Shown piece by piece: positions 1 to 7,679 of a stretch of DNA of 41,649 nucleotides. Made by a program: the position numbers and the translations under genes. Every line of letters begins with the position of its first letter. The stretch's first letter is position 1. The stretch comes from Candidatus Hydrogenedentota bacterium (GTDB lineage: Bacteria; Hydrogenedentota; Hydrogenedentia; Hydrogenedentales; CAILVY01): assembly GCA_029565395.1 (NCBI GenBank), contig JAKQOG010000158.1:1-41649 (forward strand), in the 5' to 3' direction. The notes below the pieces were generated by a model. That model had not been told where the DNA came from, ran no database searches, and saw nothing but the letters and a program-made list of their open reading frames with translations.

Positions 1-248
1 TCGGCAACATCGCCGGCTGTTTCCAACTGGACGGCGAAACTCAGCGAGGTTCCCAGGCACGGCTTATTCGTGACGAAGTGGTGGTACATGACGGACGGAT
101 TGCTTCCGTACGCCGTGGCAAGGACGACGTCCGGTCGGTCCAAGCCGGGTTTGAGTGCGGAATCAAACTGGAAAAATATGAAGACATTCAGGTGGGCGAT
201 ATTATTGAAAGCTACCGGATGGAACAGGTGGCCAAGACCTTAAACTAG
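1..248 (+). CDS. infB: Translation initiation factor IF-2, C-terminal end (partial)
   Basis: The window opens inside this gene; the readable frame runs from base 3 to the TAG at 246-248 and gives the last 81 residues. The sequence carries the IF-2 domain IV signature: GNIAGC, a stretch about a positive-sense RLIRD strand, then GFECGIKLEKYEDIQVGDIIE near the end, which is the highly conserved fMet-tRNA-binding C-terminal beta barrel. IF-2 is the GTPase that brings initiator tRNA to the 30S subunit. The downstream order ylxP, rbfA, truB, ribF is the classical bacterial cluster and supports the call. The start and GTPase domain lie outside the window. Confidence 0.96.
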   Translation, partial: GNIAGCFQLDGETQRGSQARLIRDEVVVHDGRIASVRRGKDDVRSVQAGFECGIKLEKYEDIQVGDIIESYRMEQVAKTLN

Positions 249-258
249 GATCACCCCG

Positions 259-540
259 GTGACCATCGGCGTGCTGCAAATGGACTTTCTGATTCCGGGG
301 GCGCGTTCCCTCAAGGAGAAGCGCCGTGTAATCAATAGCCTGAAACAGCAGGTGAGCCACCGGTACAACTGCTCGATAGCAGAAACGGATTTCCTGGATC
401 TATGGGGCCGCGCCCAACTGACCGCGTGCGTGGTCTCTAATGAAAGCCGCCATGCCAATGATCAATTAAATGAAATCGCGCGGTTCGCGTCCAACAAGCC
501 GGGCGCGGAACTGCTCGACTACCGGATAGAGATGTTATGA
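259..540 (+). CDS. ylxP: DUF503 / YlxP-like small protein
   Basis: A 93-residue protein starting with GTG at 259, ten bases after the infB stop, with AGGA at 247-250 as a weak ribosome binding site. The N-terminus (VGVLQ-like beta strand, then SLKEKRRVINSLKQQV) and the core SIAETDFLDLWGRAQL match the DUF503 family, whose members usually sit exactly here between infB and rbfA. The family is about 90-100 residues long, so this copy is complete. Its function is not firmly known; location suggests a role in ribosome assembly or translation. Its stop overlaps the rbfA start in an ATGA at 537-540, indicating translational coupling. Confidence 0.9.
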   Translation: MTIGVLQMDFLIPGARSLKEKRRVINSLKQQVSHRYNCSIAETDFLDLWGRAQLTACVVSNESRHANDQLNEIARFASNKPGAELLDYRIEML

Positions 541-1886
541 GCCAGACAGGACGTTCTCAACGAGTCGCGGAATTGATCCGCGAGGAAATCGCCAAACTTA
601 TCATGCATGGTTTGAAAGATCCGCGCATCGGTTTCGTGTCCGTGATGGGCGTCCGTATGTCATCTGATTTGCGCTACGCCAACGTGTACGTGAGCCTCTA
701 TGGCGCCGAAAGCGAAAAAAAAGGATCCCTCGCCGGGCTGCAACATTCTTCCGGATGGATCCGCCGTGAAATCGGTAAATTTCTTCGCATGCGCTACACG
801 CCGGAAATCCGGTTTTTCCCCGATGATTCACTCGACGAAGTCTATCACCTAGAACAAGTCTTTCAGGAAATCCATGAGGACCAAAAACACACCCCTATGA
901 TTAAACTCGATTTACCGGGCGTGTTAAGCGATGTGGCAGGGGCTTCTTCCATCCTGCTGACCACGCATGAAAATCCGGACGGCGATGCCGTGGGAAGCCT
1001 CTTGGGCATGTATCATCTGCTTAAGCTTATGGGGAAGGAGCGCGTCGCCTGTGTCATGACGGACCCCGTGCCTAGACTCTATAGAAATCTTCCCGGCGCG
1101 AAACAGATTAAAGCCCCCGGCGCGAAACAACCCAATTTCGAAGTGGCGGTCCTCGTGGATGTCAGTTCCCTGGAACGCGTGGGCACAGTCGCGCCCTGGT
1201 TGGAAAACAGAAAAATCCGGGTGATCGACCATCATCTGGAAGAAGGACAGCATGGGGCCTCCGGGTATATCGACCCCTCCTACGCGGCATCGGGCGAGAT
1301 TGTGGCGGATATGTTTGCCTTAGCCGGCGTACCCCTGACCCCAGAAGCCGCCCACTGCCTCTATGTCGCCCAAATCACGGATACCGGCGGCTACCGGTTT
1401 TCAAACACCAATGCGCGATCCCACCGCATTGCCGCCACCTTACTGGAAACCGGCTTGGATGTTGCCACGATTTCCAGTGATGTATTCGAAGTGATCTCCA
1501 AGCCAAAGTTTGAACTGCTCCACCGCGTCATCGACCGGATGCAACTCCTCGCAGAAGGCCGTCTCGCATGGTCCTATGTCACCGCCCGGGATCTCAGTGA
1601 TGCACAGGCAAAAAAGGAAGATACCGACGGACTTGTAAACTACGCCCGCAATATCGAAGGCGTGGAAGTCGGCGTTCTTTTCAACGCTGTCGAGCCATCA
1701 CTCACCAAGGTAAGTCTGCGGTCGAGGAAAAATTTCAACTCCGCCGAGTTTTTAAATGCCTATGGCGGCGGAGGTCATGCCGCTGCAGCCGGCGCAACGA
1801 TCGAGAAATCCATGGAAGAAGTACAGCGTGAAATCATCGGGCAATTGGAAATCCTCCTGGAAGGATCAGCGGAGGGAATGGCATGA
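537..1886 (+). CDS. rbfA: RbfA fused to NrnA-like DHH phosphoesterase
   Basis: One uninterrupted 449-residue frame. Residues 1 to about 118 are ribosome-binding factor A: an N-terminal helix QRVAELIREEIAKLI, then DPRIGFVSVMGVRMSSDL, the KH-like fold for 30S maturation. Residues 121-449 are a complete DHH/DHHA1 phosphoesterase of the NrnA type (oligoribonuclease and 3'-phosphoadenosine phosphatase): HENPDGDAVGS at 144-154, VIDHHLEEG with DHH at 231-233, and the DHHA1 loop YGGGGHAAAAGA with GGGGH at 410-414. Residue 121 is a Met and would be a natural NrnA start, but no stop codon separates the two halves. The two genes are commonly adjacent in other bacteria, so a fusion of neighbours is plausible. 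Its stop overlaps the truB ATG by four bases. Confidence 0.93.
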   Translation: MSQTGRSQRVAELIREEIAKLIMHGLKDPRIGFVSVMGVRMSSDLRYANVYVSLYGAESEKKGSLAGLQHSSGWIRREIGKFLRMRYTPEIRFFPDDSLDEVYHLEQVFQEIHEDQKHTPMIKLDLPGVLSDVAGASSILLTTHENPDGDAVGSLLGMYHLLKLMGKERVACVMTDPVPRLYRNLPGAKQIKAPGAKQPNFEVAVLVDVSSLERVGTVAPWLENRKIRVIDHHLEEGQHGASGYIDPSYAASGEIVADMFALAGVPLTPEAAHCLYVAQITDTGGYRFSNTNARSHRIAATLLETGLDVATISSDVFEVISKPKFELLHRVIDRMQLLAEGRLAWSYVTARDLSDAQAKKEDTDGLVNYARNIEGVEVGVLFNAVEPSLTKVSLRSRKNFNSAEFLNAYGGGGHAAAAGATIEKSMEEVQREIIGQLEILLEGSAEGMA

Positions 1887-2770
1887 ATGGATTATTGCTC
1901 GTCGACAAGCCGGTGAAACTGACCTCGCATGACGTAGTAGATCGCATTCGCAAGGCATCGGGATTAAAGCGCGTGGGGCATACGGGCACCTTGGACCCCG
2001 GAGCCACTGGACTGTTGGTGCTATGCCTAGGCAAAGCCACCCGTCTTTCGGAACATCTCACTGGTCTGGATAAAACGTATGAAGGCATTATGCGGCTAGG
2101 ATTGGTAACCGATTCTTATGACCTAGACGGGAAAGTGCTGGAAGAGCATCCCGTCCCCGCCACTACCGCCGAAGCGCTGCAACACCTATGTGATGCGTTC
2201 ACCGGTACAATCGATCAGGCGCCCCCCATGGTAAGCGCGGTCAAGGTGGGCGGCGAACGTTTATATAAGATAGCGCGGAAAGGCGAGGTGGTGGAGCGCA
2301 AACCTCGAAAGGTCTCCGTGCATGAATTTTCCGTGCTCTCCTATGCTCCTCCTGACGCCCAGGTACGCGTGTGCTGTTCCAGCGGCACCTATGTCCGCGC
2401 CCTCTGCCATGATGTGGGCCGCCAACTAAGCTGTGGTGCAATCCTTGCATCCCTGCGCCGAATCTATGTGGGGCGGTATTCTGTGAACGATGCCCTCCCG
2501 GTGGATGGATTTACCAGTCCCGAAATTGTCCAAAAACGATTGATCCCTATGGAGGAGGCATTGGATTTACCCGTTATCGTTGTTCGCAATGCCAGCCGGA
2601 ACACGGTTATGACCGGCGGCACCCTGCTTGGACCGGAGTTGACAACCCTGTGCGCGGCCCGCGAAGGCTGGGTGCAGGTTAAGGCCGGCGATGGCGCATT
2701 GCTCGCCCTGGCAACCATTGACACCACTGCCGCGGGCCCCCGTTTCCATTGCAAACGTGTCCTTGTATAA
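1883..2770 (+). CDS. truB: tRNA pseudouridine-55 synthase TruB
   Basis: A 295-residue enzyme that isomerises U55 in the T-loop of elongator tRNAs. It opens with GLLLVDKPVKLTSHDVV and carries the catalytic signature VGHTGTLDPGATGLL, with the nucleophile Asp38. KTYEG and the SGTYVRAL motif further along complete the TruB pattern, and a PUA-like C-terminal region (VQVKAGDGALLALATI) is present. The start ATG at 1883 overlaps the previous stop, and a GGAGGG ribosome binding site at 1870-1875 lies eight bases upstream. Full length for the family. Confidence 0.97.
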   Translation: MNGLLLVDKPVKLTSHDVVDRIRKASGLKRVGHTGTLDPGATGLLVLCLGKATRLSEHLTGLDKTYEGIMRLGLVTDSYDLDGKVLEEHPVPATTAEALQHLCDAFTGTIDQAPPMVSAVKVGGERLYKIARKGEVVERKPRKVSVHEFSVLSYAPPDAQVRVCCSSGTYVRALCHDVGRQLSCGAILASLRRIYVGRYSVNDALPVDGFTSPEIVQKRLIPMEEALDLPVIVVRNASRNTVMTGGTLLGPELTTLCAAREGWVQVKAGDGALLALATIDTTAAGPRFHCKRVLV

Positions 2771-2771
2771 T
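2743..2771 (+). promoter_or_regulatory. Possible sigma70 promoter inside the end of truB, for ribF
   Basis: TTTCCA at 2743-2748 is followed after 17 bases by a perfect TATAAT at 2766-2771, which overlaps the truB stop codon. A start site about seven bases on would leave a leader of only about 7-8 nt before the ribF ATG at 2786. No Shine-Dalgarno sequence is visible before ribF. The -35 box is only a 4 of 6 match, and ribF could equally be read from the upstream operon. Confidence 0.4.
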
Positions 2772-2785
2772 ATGTCCCAATCCGT

Positions 2786-3718
2786 ATGATTCTCATTAAT
2801 GACATCCATACTGTATCGGAATCCTTTCCGAATGTGGTGTTGACCATTGGCAGTTTCGATGGCATTCACCTGGGGCATCGCCGCATCATCGAAGAAGTGG
2901 TCCGGGAAGCCCAATCCGTACAGGGTACAGCCTGCCTGATGAGCCTGAAACCACATCCCCGCGAGTTTTTCGCACCCGGCAATCCTCCCAATATCCTATT
3001 GTCCGACGCCAAAAAAGAGGCCTTGCTGGCCGAAGCAGGCATAGACGTGCTGTTTATTTTGCCATTTAACCAGGAAGCGGCTTCCATGCTCCCCGATACA
3101 TTCCTGCGGGAGATTGTGGTGGGACGGTGTCACGCAAAACACGTTATTGTCGGTCATGATTTCTGTTTTGGAAAAAATGCCCAGGGGGATTACGAATACT
3201 TGAAAGAGGCAGCGCCCGGTCTGGGGTTTGAGGTGCGTCAAATTCCCCAGCGCGTCATTAAGGGGGAACGCGTGAGCAGCACCCTGATTCGCGAATACAT
3301 CTTGCAAGGCGAAGTGGACAAAGTCGAAGTCTTCCTCGGACGCAAGTACTCCATCGCCGGGGAGATCATTCCGGGGCGGGGAGTCGGCATAACCCTTGGA
3401 TACCCCACCGCCAATATCGCCCCCCATCACAACGCCGTGCCCGCCCATGGGGTGTATGTTGCCGAAGCCGTCCTGGAAGGGAAACCTTATCCCGCCGCCG
3501 TGAACATCGGCGTGGCGCCTACCATCCGCAATGAAGATATCGCAATCGAAGCCTTTCTCCTAGATTTTACCGGTAATATCGTCGGCCAGCCTATCGAACT
3601 CATTTTCCACAAACGCCTCCGCCCGGAGAAAAAATTCGCCTCCCGTGAAGAACTTGTGGATGCCATCACACACGATGTCGCCACCGTTCGCCACTATTTT
3701 ACGCTTCAAATCCCGTGA
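2786..3718 (+). CDS. ribF: Bifunctional riboflavin kinase / FAD synthetase
   Basis: A 310-residue two-domain enzyme making FMN from riboflavin and FAD from FMN. The N-terminal FAD synthetase (nucleotidyltransferase) half shows TIGSFDGIHLGHRRI at about residues 20-34 and VGHDFCFG followed by the SSTLIREYI motif. The C-terminal riboflavin kinase half shows GRGVGITLGYPTANI, containing the PTAN motif that binds Mg-ATP, then GVY and PAAVNIGVAPT. Length is typical. It starts 15 bases after truB and is the last gene of the cluster. No ribosome binding site is visible before the ATG, unlike most genes here. Confidence 0.97.
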   Translation: MILINDIHTVSESFPNVVLTIGSFDGIHLGHRRIIEEVVREAQSVQGTACLMSLKPHPREFFAPGNPPNILLSDAKKEALLAEAGIDVLFILPFNQEAASMLPDTFLREIVVGRCHAKHVIVGHDFCFGKNAQGDYEYLKEAAPGLGFEVRQIPQRVIKGERVSSTLIREYILQGEVDKVEVFLGRKYSIAGEIIPGRGVGITLGYPTANIAPHHNAVPAHGVYVAEAVLEGKPYPAAVNIGVAPTIRNEDIAIEAFLLDFTGNIVGQPIELIFHKRLRPEKKFASREELVDAITHDVATVRHYFTLQIP

Positions 3719-3742
3719 TTTTGGGGATCTTTACCCAAAATC
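3717..3742 (+). terminator. Inverted repeat after ribF, possible terminator
   Basis: A perfect 9-bp inverted repeat (GATTTTGGG and CCCAAAATC) with an 8-base loop begins within the ribF stop codon. It is followed by CCTTTT rather than a long T-run, and the stem is A/T-rich, so termination would be weak. It closes the infB-ribF cluster before a 170-base gap in which I see no gene. Confidence 0.45.
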
Positions 3743-3913
3743 GTCCTTTTCGGCCCAAAGCACCCCAAAAAACGCTCTTTCTACGCTCTCTGACGGCATT
3801 TTAAAAGGAAAAGAACCCCCAAAAAGTCCGGATTGCAAATTAATGAATGGAACATGGGGTATTTCGTCTTGTAGTATGGGCGTTAAAGCAACGACGCCCA
3901 GGAGGTTGAAACA

Positions 3914-6298
3914 ATGGATATGCTGAATAGGAACATGATGGGATGGATGATCCTGGTTTTGACCGGGCTGGCGCCTATGGCGTTTGGGGCAGACTACCCC
4001 ATGCACGCCCGGGTGAGTTTCGATGCGGGTGGAACCATGGTAAAAGGTTCGGAGGATGCCGCGTGGAGCCATGCGACGCTAAACACCCTCATAATGCCGG
4101 GAGACATGCTGTGGGTGGATCAGGGCGGCACGGCAGAACTGGAGTTTGCCGGAGGTACTTTCCTTCGGATGGCGGACGGCAGCAAGGCGGACATCGCAGC
4201 CATGCCTCCGAATATTATTGTCCGAGGCTGGAAAGGCTCCTTTTTCATGCAGCGTTTGAACCGCAGTACGGGCGATGCGGTCTTTACGACTCCCGCAGGC
4301 CGTGTGGAAGTGGAAAGAGACACGGCAGTTCGGTTGGACGTACTGGAATCCGGGGCTACGACGGTTTCCGTCCGCTGGGGCCGGGTTACCGTCCGAACAG
4401 ACATGGGCGGCGCTGTAAATGTATCCTTTGGCGAACGGTGCTGGATAGATCCGGGCATGCTTCCTTCCATGGCGGTCCCTTTTGATCGCAGTTCGGAGGA
4501 TGCATTTGACCTCTGGAATGGCGAACGCGCCAAATATCTTGCTCTGGGACCCGAAAAGTCCCCGGTGCCGGTCCAGGTGACAAATACGACCATCGGAGTC
4601 TCCGATCTCTGTGATTATGGCGAATGGATACAGGAAGAATCGGTCTATTATTGGCGGCCGACGGTAGTCGTGGATTATGTGCCCTATCGCAACGGACATT
4701 GGAGCGTAGTGATGGGCGTGGGCAGTGTATGGGTGGAAGACTATCCGTTCTCGTATGTGACCTCTCACTATGGCCGTTGGCTCTATCGTCCGACGTACGG
4801 TTGGGTATGGGGCTATGACCCGGTCTGGAGTCCGGCTTGGGTGGCCACGGTCCATTGCGGCGATTATTTCATGTGGGCGCCTGTGGATTTCTACTACCGT
4901 CCCGTCTATATGCACGGATCCGCCATGTTCACCGTGGGCGGTGTTGCCTTTGACTTGGGCTTCTGCAGCTATGTCCATGCAGATTATATGTGGGGTCATT
5001 ATGGCCATGTGTATGGCCCGGATCCCCACTTTATCGACTACGTCCACCATCACAACCATGACATTAATATTTGGAATATCACGGTCAACAATTATCACAA
5101 TCCCGTGCGTGTGCCATATGACCATCCGGAACATCTGGTGCGGGATTATCATCCGCCGCGCGCTATCCGCGGTCCGGAAGCCTTTGGCGACAAGCGGGGT
5201 ACAGCCTCTGAACGCGTGAGAAGCTTGGAAGGCTCCATAGGCCGTGACCGGTTTTCCGCCGTAGATCGGACCGGTTCTCGGAATACGCGTACGGAGCGTA
5301 TAAATAAAGGTTCTGCAGACGGTGTCCGTAGCGTCCGCCTTGACAAAGAAGCCACCGTTGACCGGCCTCCTATTCGGGAAGAACGCACTTCCATGGATCG
5401 CTCGGACCGGATAGATCGGAGCAAACCAGCGGAATGGAAGGGCCGCGTTTCGAAGGGGCCGGAATCCATAGAACGAGACCAGGGCGGCGTGCGTGGTGCG
5501 CGCATCGACCGTAGCGGTGATAGAGAAAGTATCCCATCTACCCAGGATCGCAGCAAACAAGATAGAACTGAATCCTCTCGCATAGAACGCCGGACGGATA
5601 CCCCGGATCGCGGCGACACTGGACGTATAAATCGCACACCAGATCGCAGCACCCCCCGTAAGGACGGCGACTCGCAAGGACGGATTGGAACGCCTGAGCT
5701 TCGCGCTCCGGAGCGTACAGTGGAACGCAGTACACCGCAAGTGGAACGCACACAGCCTATCGAGCGAAATGAATCGCCGTCAATTCGCGAACGCACCCCG
5801 GAGCGTACCGCCCCCCAGATCGAACGTTCGCAGCCCATCCAACAAAATAACTCGCCATCAATTCGCGAACGTTCACCAGAGCGCGCAACGCCACGTGTGG
5901 AACGCTCCCAGCCCATCAATCGAAGCGAGTCGCCGAAAATCAGCGCGCCGACGCGCAGCTTTCAGGAATCCGGACGGACGTCATTTCCCGATTCCGGACG
6001 GTCTACGGTGCGCATGGATCGTTCCCCGTCCGTTCAGACGCCCCGGGTAGCGCCAGAATCCCGAAGTTCACAACCGAATGTGCGCTCCTTTGCCCCCCAG
6101 CCCCGGGTATCCAGTCCTGCACCGGAATCCCGGAGCATGCGGTCCGCACCGAGTTTCTCCGCGCCTTCACGCGAGCCGAAGGTCATGAGGTCTTCGCCCG
6201 ATATCACAATGAGCCGTCCTTCCCGGGATTTCGGAGGAGGGCATAGCACGCGCGGGAGCGTATCGTCTTCCGGGCGTTCCACACGGGTTCAACGATAG
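3914..6298 (+). CDS. Exported FecR-domain / DUF6600 protein with basic repeat tail
   Basis: A 794-residue protein with a strong ribosome binding site (AGGAGG at 3901-3906). Residues 1-26 form a signal peptide ending AFGA. Residues about 30-190 resemble a FecR-type beta domain (AELEFAGGTFLRMADGS, then TTPAGRVEVERDTAVRLDV). Residues about 235-410 are rich in Tyr and Trp in the DUF6600 manner: YVPYRNGHW, SHYGRWLYRPTYGWVWGYD, PVWSPAWV. From about residue 420 to the end the chain is low complexity, dominated by Arg, Ser, Pro, Glu, and includes a 26-residue tandem repeat. It is expected to act in the periplasm or at the surface; the tail is probably disordered and strongly basic. Exact function is unknown. 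A lipoprotein gene follows 36 bases downstream. Confidence 0.85.
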   Translation: MDMLNRNMMGWMILVLTGLAPMAFGADYPMHARVSFDAGGTMVKGSEDAAWSHATLNTLIMPGDMLWVDQGGTAELEFAGGTFLRMADGSKADIAAMPPNIIVRGWKGSFFMQRLNRSTGDAVFTTPAGRVEVERDTAVRLDVLESGATTVSVRWGRVTVRTDMGGAVNVSFGERCWIDPGMLPSMAVPFDRSSEDAFDLWNGERAKYLALGPEKSPVPVQVTNTTIGVSDLCDYGEWIQEESVYYWRPTVVVDYVPYRNGHWSVVMGVGSVWVEDYPFSYVTSHYGRWLYRPTYGWVWGYDPVWSPAWVATVHCGDYFMWAPVDFYYRPVYMHGSAMFTVGGVAFDLGFCSYVHADYMWGHYGHVYGPDPHFIDYVHHHNHDINIWNITVNNYHNPVRVPYDHPEHLVRDYHPPRAIRGPEAFGDKRGTASERVRSLEGSIGRDRFSAVDRTGSRNTRTERINKGSADGVRSVRLDKEATVDRPPIREERTSMDRSDRIDRSKPAEWKGRVSKGPESIERDQGGVRGARIDRSGDRESIPSTQDRSKQDRTESSRIERRTDTPDRGDTGRINRTPDRSTPRKDGDSQGRIGTPELRAPERTVERSTPQVERTQPIERNESPSIRERTPERTAPQIERSQPIQQNNSPSIRERSPERATPRVERSQPINRSESPKISAPTRSFQESGRTSFPDSGRSTVRMDRSPSVQTPRVAPESRSSQPNVRSFAPQPRVSSPAPESRSMRSAPSFSAPSREPKVMRSSPDITMSRPSRDFGGGHSTRGSVSSSGRSTRVQR
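5735..5950 (+). repeat. 78-bp coding tandem repeat in the DUF6600 protein tail
   Basis: Three units of 26 codons lie head to tail: 5735-5812, 5813-5890 and a partial unit 5891-5950. Each begins P(Q/R)(V/I)ER(T/S)QPI and continues with SPSIRER and PER. The protein repeat is residues 608 to about 679. Divergence between units is mostly synonymous or conservative, so the protein repeat appears to be under selection. Confidence 0.8.
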
Positions 6299-6334
6299 AG
6301 TCCAATACAAGAGCACACCAAGGAGATGCATATC

Positions 6335-7387
6335 ATGAACACAATGAAGAAAACCCCAGCGAGCATTCTGGTTATGGGCTGTATGGCGATGGCCATCCTA
6401 GTATCCGGATGCCCCGAACTCTTGTATGTAACCGTACCCAACGTGACAGGGTCCACTCAAGCCACGGCAGAAGCAGAGATTTTGGCCGCAGGTTTGACTA
6501 TTGGCGCAGTTACGGAGCAGTACAGTGATACAGTGCCCGAAGGCCGGGTAATCAGCCAGAATCCGGCCGGTGGTTCGAGCGTTGTCCTGGGCAGCCCCGT
6601 ATCACTGAGGATCTCGATTGGGCCGGAACCGAGTGGGCAAGAAGAATATGACGCTGGATTTGCCGATGGTTTTGCCGAGGATGACGAGTATTGGCAAGGC
6701 TATGATGACAGTTACGACACCGTGAATGGCGGAACGATTTATTATAGCGGCGGCGAAATCCCCTATATTGAGGAATTGACGTATGAGGCAGGATATTGGG
6801 ACGGCGTATGGCAGGCATACAACGACGGCTACTTCGTCGCTTACGACTACGCCTTCACCATCGGATTCAGTGAAGGATATGACGTGGGGTATTCCATCCT
6901 GTGGCCAGTATTTTTCGCCGGAGACACCCATCCGGAATACCTGGATGGCGGATTCAGCGACGGCTACAATGACGGCTTTACGGAAGGCAGCGTCTTTGGC
7001 GCATATGACTATGAAAACGGAATCCCCTACGACTGGCTCGGCGCCATGATGGATTACCGCTCGCCCATCGATCTCTGCGTGGACGATTATTGCACGGGTG
7101 AATATGGGCCGGTGACCCTCTATGAATACGGCACCGATCCCAATGACCTCGTTAAGAAATCCACGCCCAGAACACCACGCGCCAGCATGCATGCGCCCTT
7201 CGCCATTCGCAAGAGTGATTCCGCCAAAGCCGACACCCCCGCCATCAGCTATCGCGCCTTGATACAATCCGTCAAAAACGAACTAAGCATTAAACCGGCC
7301 AAATCCCCCCGGAGCGACCGCACTATATCTCTAACCACAACCTGGCTGCAACGGGTGGAAGACTATCGCGACCAACTGAACAAATAG
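6335..7387 (+). CDS. PASTA-domain lipoprotein with Gly-Tyr/Phe-Asp-Gly repeats
   Basis: A 350-residue lipoprotein. I chose the ATG at 6335 because AAGGAG at 6320-6325 lies nine bases upstream; the in-frame ATG at 6326 touches that site and cannot use it. The signal sequence ends in LVSGC, with Cys26 the lipidation site and Pro next to it. Residues about 32-95 form one PASTA domain (VPNVTGSTQATAEAEILAAGL, then PEGRVISQNPAGG and GSPVSLRIS). The middle, about 100-230, holds many degenerate units of the form G(F/Y)xDG(F/Y) and GYDxxY, acidic and aromatic. The tail is basic. PASTA domains bind cell wall or glycans elsewhere. It probably forms a unit with the DUF6600 gene just upstream. Confidence 0.85.
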   Translation: MNTMKKTPASILVMGCMAMAILVSGCPELLYVTVPNVTGSTQATAEAEILAAGLTIGAVTEQYSDTVPEGRVISQNPAGGSSVVLGSPVSLRISIGPEPSGQEEYDAGFADGFAEDDEYWQGYDDSYDTVNGGTIYYSGGEIPYIEELTYEAGYWDGVWQAYNDGYFVAYDYAFTIGFSEGYDVGYSILWPVFFAGDTHPEYLDGGFSDGYNDGFTEGSVFGAYDYENGIPYDWLGAMMDYRSPIDLCVDDYCTGEYGPVTLYEYGTDPNDLVKKSTPRTPRASMHAPFAIRKSDSAKADTPAISYRALIQSVKNELSIKPAKSPRSDRTISLTTTWLQRVEDYRDQLNK

Positions 7388-7389
7388 CC

Positions 7390-7453
7390 CCATCGCCCGG
7401 AGCCTGTCTCCCCCGCGCCCGGAATCCTTCCCGGTTCCGGGCGATGGTTATTT
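7390..7453 (+). terminator. Hairpin region after the PASTA lipoprotein, two competing stems
   Basis: A perfect 9-bp inverted repeat (CGCCCGGAA at 7416-7424 with TTCCGGGCG at 7435-7443) forms a GC-rich hairpin just after the stop, followed by a weakly T-rich stretch. A second perfect 11-bp inverted repeat (CCATCGCCCGG at 7390-7400 with CCGGGCGATGG at 7437-7447) uses the same right arm, so the two stems exclude each other. Intrinsic termination is likely for one of them. Confidence 0.55.
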
Positions 7454-7531
7454 TGAGGCAGCCAAAAACGACAATGGATAGCTACAGACTTTCTCAATGA
7501 ATATCGATATCACTTCCCTATTCATCAAGAA

Positions 7532-7608
7532 TGGTGGGCGGTGGGTGACTCGAACACCCGACCCCCTGCGTGTAAAGCAGATGCTCTAACCAACTGAGCT
7601 AACCGCCC
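7532..7608 (-). tRNA. tRNA-Val (anticodon UAC)
   Basis: Read on the minus strand from 7608, the sequence folds into a full cloverleaf: acceptor stem GGGCGGT with ACCGCCC, D arm GCTC..GAGC, anticodon stem TCTGC with GCAGG, loop TTTACAC with anticodon TAC (plus-strand 7572-7574), variable loop GGGTC and T arm GGGTG-TTCGAGT-CACCC. The discriminator base is A and the CCA end is encoded (7532-7534). It is a single tRNA with no neighbour of the same class. Confidence 0.97.
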
Positions 7609-7679
7609 CAGCCAATAATCGGGAAGGTACTGTAGCAATTTTCTGGTATGTGCCGCAAGTTTAGTGTGATTTTTTCGGG

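Noticed and set aside
880..905. A sequencing error that merges rbfA and nrnA
   Set aside because: No frame change is needed to read through, and both halves lie in one frame with normal codon use, so a true fusion is the simpler reading; a lost stop by a single base error cannot be fully excluded.
4079..5740. A 553-codon open frame on the minus strand inside the DUF6600 gene
   Set aside because: It is an antisense shadow of a GC-biased gene; the plus strand has a signal peptide, FecR/DUF6600 motifs and a strong ribosome site, whereas this frame has no family likeness or start signal.
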